From Buttiauxella massiliensis (lineage in GTDB: Bacteria; Pseudomonadota; Gammaproteobacteria; Enterobacterales; Enterobacteriaceae), in the NCBI RefSeq assembly GCF_902500225.1, contig NZ_LR722649.1, positions 437,586 through 501,585 of the forward strand: a stretch of 64,000 bases of DNA, written 5' to 3'. The notes beneath the pieces are model-generated. The model was not told the DNA's origin and searched no databases. It saw only the letters and a list, made by a program, of their open reading frames with translations. Of the stretch, positions 60,997 through 64,000 are shown one piece after another (within the stretch, counting starts at the first letter, position 1; each line of letters starts with the position of its first letter). The translations under genes were made by a program, and so were the position numbers.

Positions 60997-61545
60997 GTGG
61001 ATAACGACGTACGTCAGGCACTGGAAGATTTTACCAATCGCTTTTGTCATGCATGGCGTGAGCAGATGGGTGGGTGGCCCGCGAGCGAAGAATTATATGG
61101 TGTGCCGTCGCCGTGTATCGTGACAACTACGGGTGACGATGTGCGTTGGCAGCCGCAGCCTTTTGCACCGGAAAACGATCTTAGCGCGGTAGAACGAGCA
61201 ATGGACATTGCATTACAGCCTGCGGTGCATCAGTTCTACACCACGCAATTTGCTGGCGACATGCCTGCACTTTTAGGCAGCCAGTCCTTAACTTTGTTAC
61301 AGGCCTGGAGCGAAGATGATTTCCAGCGTGTTCTGGAAAACCTGATTGGCCATCTGGTCACGCAAAAAAGACTGAAACTTTCACCAACGCTATTCCTTGC
61401 GACCACACCCGATGAAATGGAAGTGGTGTCGCTGTGCAATTTAAGCGGTGAAGTGGTGCTGGAGAAAATTGGCACTAAGCAGCGCAAAATACTCGCCCCA
61501 TCGCTGATTTCTTTCCTTAACGACCTTGAGCCACAGGTTATTTAA
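60997..61545 (+). CDS. syd: SecY-interacting protein Syd
   Basis: A 182-residue peripheral cytoplasmic protein that binds SecY and may proofread the translocon. The conserved [39 protein letters not shown] and [14 protein letters not shown] stretches match E. coli Syd. Two adjacent start codons exist: TTG 60994 and GTG 60997; GTG is preferred since its product aligns with the E. coli N terminus (MDDL...), both being served by AGGGAG at 60981-60986. Confidence 0.94.
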   Translation: MDNDVRQALEDFTNRFCHAWREQMGGWPASEELYGVPSPCIVTTTGDDVRWQPQPFAPENDLSAVERAMDIALQPAVHQFYTTQFAGDMPALLGSQSLTLLQAWSEDDFQRVLENLIGHLVTQKRLKLSPTLFLATTPDEMEVVSLCNLSGEVVLEKIGTKQRKILAPSLISFLNDLEPQVI

Positions 61546-61755
61546 GCGTGGATCGCTGATGGGCTTGTGAGAGATCTCTTACACAAGTTGTAAGAGATCT
61601 CTAACTTTACATGCAGACTTTTGTGAATGATAAATGGGAAAATCTTTATTTATCATTATATTGTGATTATTTCGGTCTACTTTTGAATGAAGGTTATCGT
61701 AAGCTTCAGTTGTGAGTGCCTTGCCAGAATGAACGAAATGGTAGATTCTATGTCC
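61546..61755 (+). promoter_or_regulatory. csrB promoter region with UvrY boxes
   Basis: The 18-bp palindrome TGTGAGAGATCTCTTACA (61566-61583) matches the GacA/UvrY box, about 173-190 bases upstream of the csrB start. A second, imperfect copy TGTAAGAGATCTCTAAC is at 61589-61605, spaced 23 bp from the first. The promoter elements proposed for csrB are TTGCCA (61721-61726) and TAGATT (61742-61747). The region shows no gene. Confidence 0.75.
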
Positions 61756-62129
61756 GTCGACAGGAAGTCGGGAAGTGAAGGAGATGTCAGGATGATGTCA
61801 CTTCATTGAAGAAGCGGAACACACTAGGATGGTGTTGCAAGGAAGGCTTCAGGACGAAGCAAGGATCACTCAGGAAGAGTAAGGGACACCTCCAGGATGG
61901 AGAAAGAGAGCCGAATTTGGATGTTCGGTGGGTCTGGAAGACCGAAGGATATTGCATCAGGATGATGCCGGAACACCTCAGGATGATGGTAGCAGGAAGC
62001 GAGTACGACGGATTGTAGGTCAGGAGACCGCAGGACATAGTTGTCACGGACGAGCAGGGAGCACCAAAAGTAGCCGGATTAGCTGCGAAACGAACCGGGA
62101 GCACTGTTTATACAGTGCTCCCTTTTTTT
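61756..62129 (+). ncRNA. csrB: CsrB regulatory RNA
   Basis: A 374-nt RNA (E. coli 369) between syd and yqcC. It starts GTCGACAGG as in E. coli and ends in a ten-pair terminator (GGGAGCACTG/CAGTGCTCCC) with seven Ts. The conserved 3' part GAGCAGGGAGCACCAAAAGT is present. About 20 AGGA or GGA motifs, many in hairpin loops such as CAGGATG, are the CsrA-binding sites; the RNA sequesters CsrA and so controls carbon storage, motility and biofilm. It is under BarA-UvrY control in relatives. Confidence 0.97.
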
Positions 62130-62199
62130 ATGCTTTTTTTCGCCCTTAGCAAGAAGTGGTATGATTGCCGGCTTCTTTTGACTGATGCCGGAGGTTTTC

Positions 62200-62529
62200 A
62201 TGGAACGCCACGCGCTGGTACGCCAGCATTTACTTATCATTGAACAAGTTTTGCGTGACCATCAACTTTGGCAGGGCTGTGCACCAGAGGCTGAAGCCTT
62301 TGAAAGCACGCAACCATTTTGCCTTGATACAATGCAGCCTCACGAATGGTTGCAATGGGTTCTGATTCCCCGAATGCACGCACTTCTTGACGCTCAACAC
62401 CCTCTGCCTGCTGATTTTGCCCTCGCGCCTTATTACGAAATGGCGCTGGATGCGGCACATGTCGGGCGCGATCCGCTGTTAAAAGCGCTACAAGATCTCG
62501 ATGCTCTGTTTGCGAGTGACACGAAATAA
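62200..62529 (+). CDS. yqcC: YqcC, small conserved protein
   Basis: A roughly 109-residue protein of unknown function (DUF446). The signature FCLDTMQPHEWLQWVLIPRMHALLD matches E. coli YqcC, with FALAPYYEMAL following. ATG 62200 is chosen over ATG 62185 because GGAGG (62190-62194) lies five bases before it. It overlaps truC by one base (TAATG). In E. coli the pair yqcC-truC is transcribed together. Confidence 0.92.
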   Translation: MERHALVRQHLLIIEQVLRDHQLWQGCAPEAEAFESTQPFCLDTMQPHEWLQWVLIPRMHALLDAQHPLPADFALAPYYEMALDAAHVGRDPLLKALQDLDALFASDTK

Positions 62530-63299
62530 TGCTGGAAATTATTTATCAGGATGAGTGGCTGGTGGCCGTTAACAAGCCGTCAGGTTGGTTGGTTCATCGC
62601 AGCTGGCTCGACAGGCACGAAACCGTTTTTGTGATGCAAACCGTACGCGACCAAATCGGCAAGCACGTTTTCACCGTTCATCGCCTCGACAGGCCAACAT
62701 CCGGCGTATTGCTGATGGCGCTTTCCAGCGAAGTCGCGCATTTATTGTCTCAGCAGTTTGAAAATCACCAGATTCAGAAGCGCTACCACGCTGTGACGCG
62801 TGGCTGGCTTGAAGATGATACGGTGCTTGATTACCCGCTCGTTGAAGAGCTGGACAAAATCGCCGATAAAAAAGCGACTCAGGATAAAGAGGCGCAACCT
62901 GCGGTAACGCATTATCGAGGGTTGGCGACGGTAGAAATGCCGGTTCCGGTTGGGCGTTACCCAACAGCGCGCTACAGCCTGGTTGAACTCGAACCTAAAA
63001 CTGGTCGTAAACACCAGTTACGCCGTCATATGTCTCATTTGCGCCACCCGATGATTGGTGACTCAAAACATGGCGATCTGCGTCAAAACCGTGCCGCTGC
63101 GGAACATTTTGGCTGCGAGCGCTTAATGCTTCACGCAAGTCAGCTTTCGCTAAATCACCCGGTTACCGGTGAACCGCTGTGTCTTCGGGCAAGCCTTGAT
63201 GACACCTGGATGCAGATGATGTCACAGTTTGGCTGGAGCGGATTACTGAGTGATATCGAAAAGGTTGAGTTTGTTGCAAGCAACGGCCAGGATGAATAA
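62529..63299 (+). CDS. truC: tRNA pseudouridine(65) synthase TruC
   Basis: A 256-residue RluA-family pseudouridine synthase (E. coli 260) modifying U65 of tRNA-Ile and tRNA-Asp. The catalytic D54 lies in VHRLDRPTSGVLLM. The RluA core motifs KPSGWLVHRS and SLVELEPKTGRKHQLRRHM are present. Its ATG overlaps the yqcC stop and yqcA follows after 27 bases, so all three form an operon. Confidence 0.97.
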   Translation: MLEIIYQDEWLVAVNKPSGWLVHRSWLDRHETVFVMQTVRDQIGKHVFTVHRLDRPTSGVLLMALSSEVAHLLSQQFENHQIQKRYHAVTRGWLEDDTVLDYPLVEELDKIADKKATQDKEAQPAVTHYRGLATVEMPVPVGRYPTARYSLVELEPKTGRKHQLRRHMSHLRHPMIGDSKHGDLRQNRAAAEHFGCERLMLHASQLSLNHPVTGEPLCLRASLDDTWMQMMSQFGWSGLLSDIEKVEFVASNGQDE

Positions 63300-63326
63300 T
63301 ACAGCCGTAACGCAAGGAGTTAACTG

Positions 63327-63776
63327 ATGGCCGAAGTGGGAATTTTTGTAGGCACGATGTATGGAAACTCGCTATTGGTGGCAGAAGAAGCCGAAGCGAT
63401 TTTAAAAAAGAAAGGTCATAAAGCCACTGTATTTGAAGATCCTGAGCTTGCCGACTGGCAAAAATATAGCGATCAATATGTGCTGGTTGTGACATCAACC
63501 ACCGGCCAGGGCGATTTGCCAGACAGTATTGTTCCTCTGTTTCAGGCCCTCAAAGACAAAATCGGTTACCAGCCTGAATTGCATTACGGTTTGATTGCAT
63601 TAGGTGACAGCAACTACGAGCATTTTTGTGGTGGCGGGAAGCAGTTTGATTCCTTACTGCAAGAGCAGGGCGCTAAACGTGTGGGCACAGTTTTAGCCAT
63701 TGATGCTAACGATCATCCCGAACCTGAATCGGTCTCTAACCCTTGGGTTGAGCAGTGGGCTGGATTGTTAAAGTAA
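63327..63776 (+). CDS. yqcA: Flavodoxin-like protein YqcA
   Basis: A 149-residue flavodoxin-fold protein, the E. coli length. The FMN phosphate-binding loop TMYGNS lies near residues 10-15, and the isoalloxazine loops are [10 protein letters not shown] and [13 protein letters not shown]. It is an electron carrier of uncertain partner (MioC-like). AGGAG lies six bases upstream of ATG 63327. Confidence 0.95.
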   Translation: MAEVGIFVGTMYGNSLLVAEEAEAILKKKGHKATVFEDPELADWQKYSDQYVLVVTSTTGQGDLPDSIVPLFQALKDKIGYQPELHYGLIALGDSNYEHFCGGGKQFDSLLQEQGAKRVGTVLAIDANDHPEPESVSNPWVEQWAGLLK

Positions 63777-63873
63777 CAATATGAATCCAGGGCGGGTGAC
63801 GTCACACTTACCTGCCCTCCGAATAAAATTTGCACTCCGCTTCACCTCAAGCTTAATCCCTTTGTTTTATCCG

Positions 63874-64000
63874 TGACCCGTCCTAAATAGCGTTGACACA
63901 TTTAACTCGTACTATGAGGAAAATGTGATGAACCAGTACGTTAAACGCACGCAACGCGATTACCCTCTATCCTTTAAATTGGCCGTTGTCGAACAAGTCG
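63874..64000 (+). mobile_element. Left end of a probable IS3-family insertion sequence (truncated by window)
   Basis: A possible terminal repeat begins TGACCCGTCCTAAATAGCG at 63874 and is followed by the start of a transposase reading frame. E. coli has the gud operon after yqcA, not an IS. The right end and target duplication lie outside the window, so the boundaries are provisional. Confidence 0.6.
63928..64000 (+). CDS. IS3-family transposase, N-terminal part (orfA-like, partial)
   Basis: The first 24 codons (MNQYVKRTQRDYPLSFKLAV, then VEQV) are seen; the rest lies beyond the window. The text resembles the beginning of helix-turn-helix orfA proteins of IS3-family elements (typical pattern YVKRTQRDYsLaFKLsVV). 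AGGAAA precedes the ATG (63917-63922). Confidence 0.7.
   Translation, partial: MNQYVKRTQRDYPLSFKLAVVEQV

Noticed and set aside
61787..62104. Antisense ORF of 105 codons and smaller plus-strand ORFs in csrB
   Set aside because: The sequence is the CsrB RNA with its repeated GGA motifs and terminator, which explains all structure here.
63787..63820. Hairpin after yqcA (AGGGCGGGT ... ACCTGCCCT)
   Set aside because: The stem has a wobble pair and no T-run follows, so it is not called a terminator; it may be a weak one.

Overview
The window is about 64 kb of chromosome from a member of the Enterobacteriaceae that is close to, but not, Escherichia or Salmonella. The evidence is gene order and protein sequence: lysR-lysA, galR-omrB-omrA-aas-lplT-tas-ygdR-ygdQ-mutH, rppH-ptsP-lgt-thyA-ppdA-ppdB-ygdB-ppdC-recC-ptrA-recB-recD, argA, amiC, an initiator-tRNA cluster, mltA-tcdA-csdE-csdA-ygdI-gcvB-gcvA-ygdD-rlmM, xni, sdaC-sdaB, ppnN, queF-syd-csrB-yqcC-truC-yqcA. 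This backbone is that of E. coli. Identifications rest on remembered family sequences and on motifs read here; no database search was possible. The genus cannot be fixed from this window.

Accessory material sits in blocks on this backbone. (1) The left end (1-5131) holds the start of an oligogalacturonide-type ABC permease gene (togM-like), an O-antigen chain-length gene (fepE) away from the enterobactin locus, the pectin-pathway cupin gene kdgF, the racemase gene ygeA and an MFS exporter. (2) Between lysA and galR (7401-12817) lies a beta-glucoside-type module: a LacI-family regulator, an orphan PTS EIIC, a family-1 glycoside hydrolase with an atypical nucleophile motif, a UxuR-like GntR regulator and a GNAT acetyltransferase. 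A run of GGTATACC-type palindromes lies in front of the EIIC gene. (3) Between xni and sdaB lie a PLP aminotransferase and the divergent pair kdgT/kduI; the fucose genes I recall between rlmM and xni in E. coli are absent. (4) The right edge enters what looks like an IS3-family element just after yqcA.

The togM-like gene, kdgF, kduI and kdgT form a pectin/hexuronate regulon scattered over 55 kb. KdgR-type palindromes lie before togM, before kdgF and between kdgT and kduI. At two of these the palindrome is joined to a CRP half-site with the same spacing and orientation. Together the genes would import oligogalacturonides and 2-keto-3-deoxygluconate and isomerise unsaturated uronates.

Four regulatory RNAs can be read directly: OmrB, OmrA, GcvB and CsrB, the last with an upstream UvrY box. 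There are four tandem tRNA-fMet genes. Repeats comprise two full-length ERIC elements, two short ERIC derivatives with the same internal deletion, and nested-hairpin repeats of the CCCTCTC...GAGAGGG type; one of the latter supplies the last codons and stop of xni.
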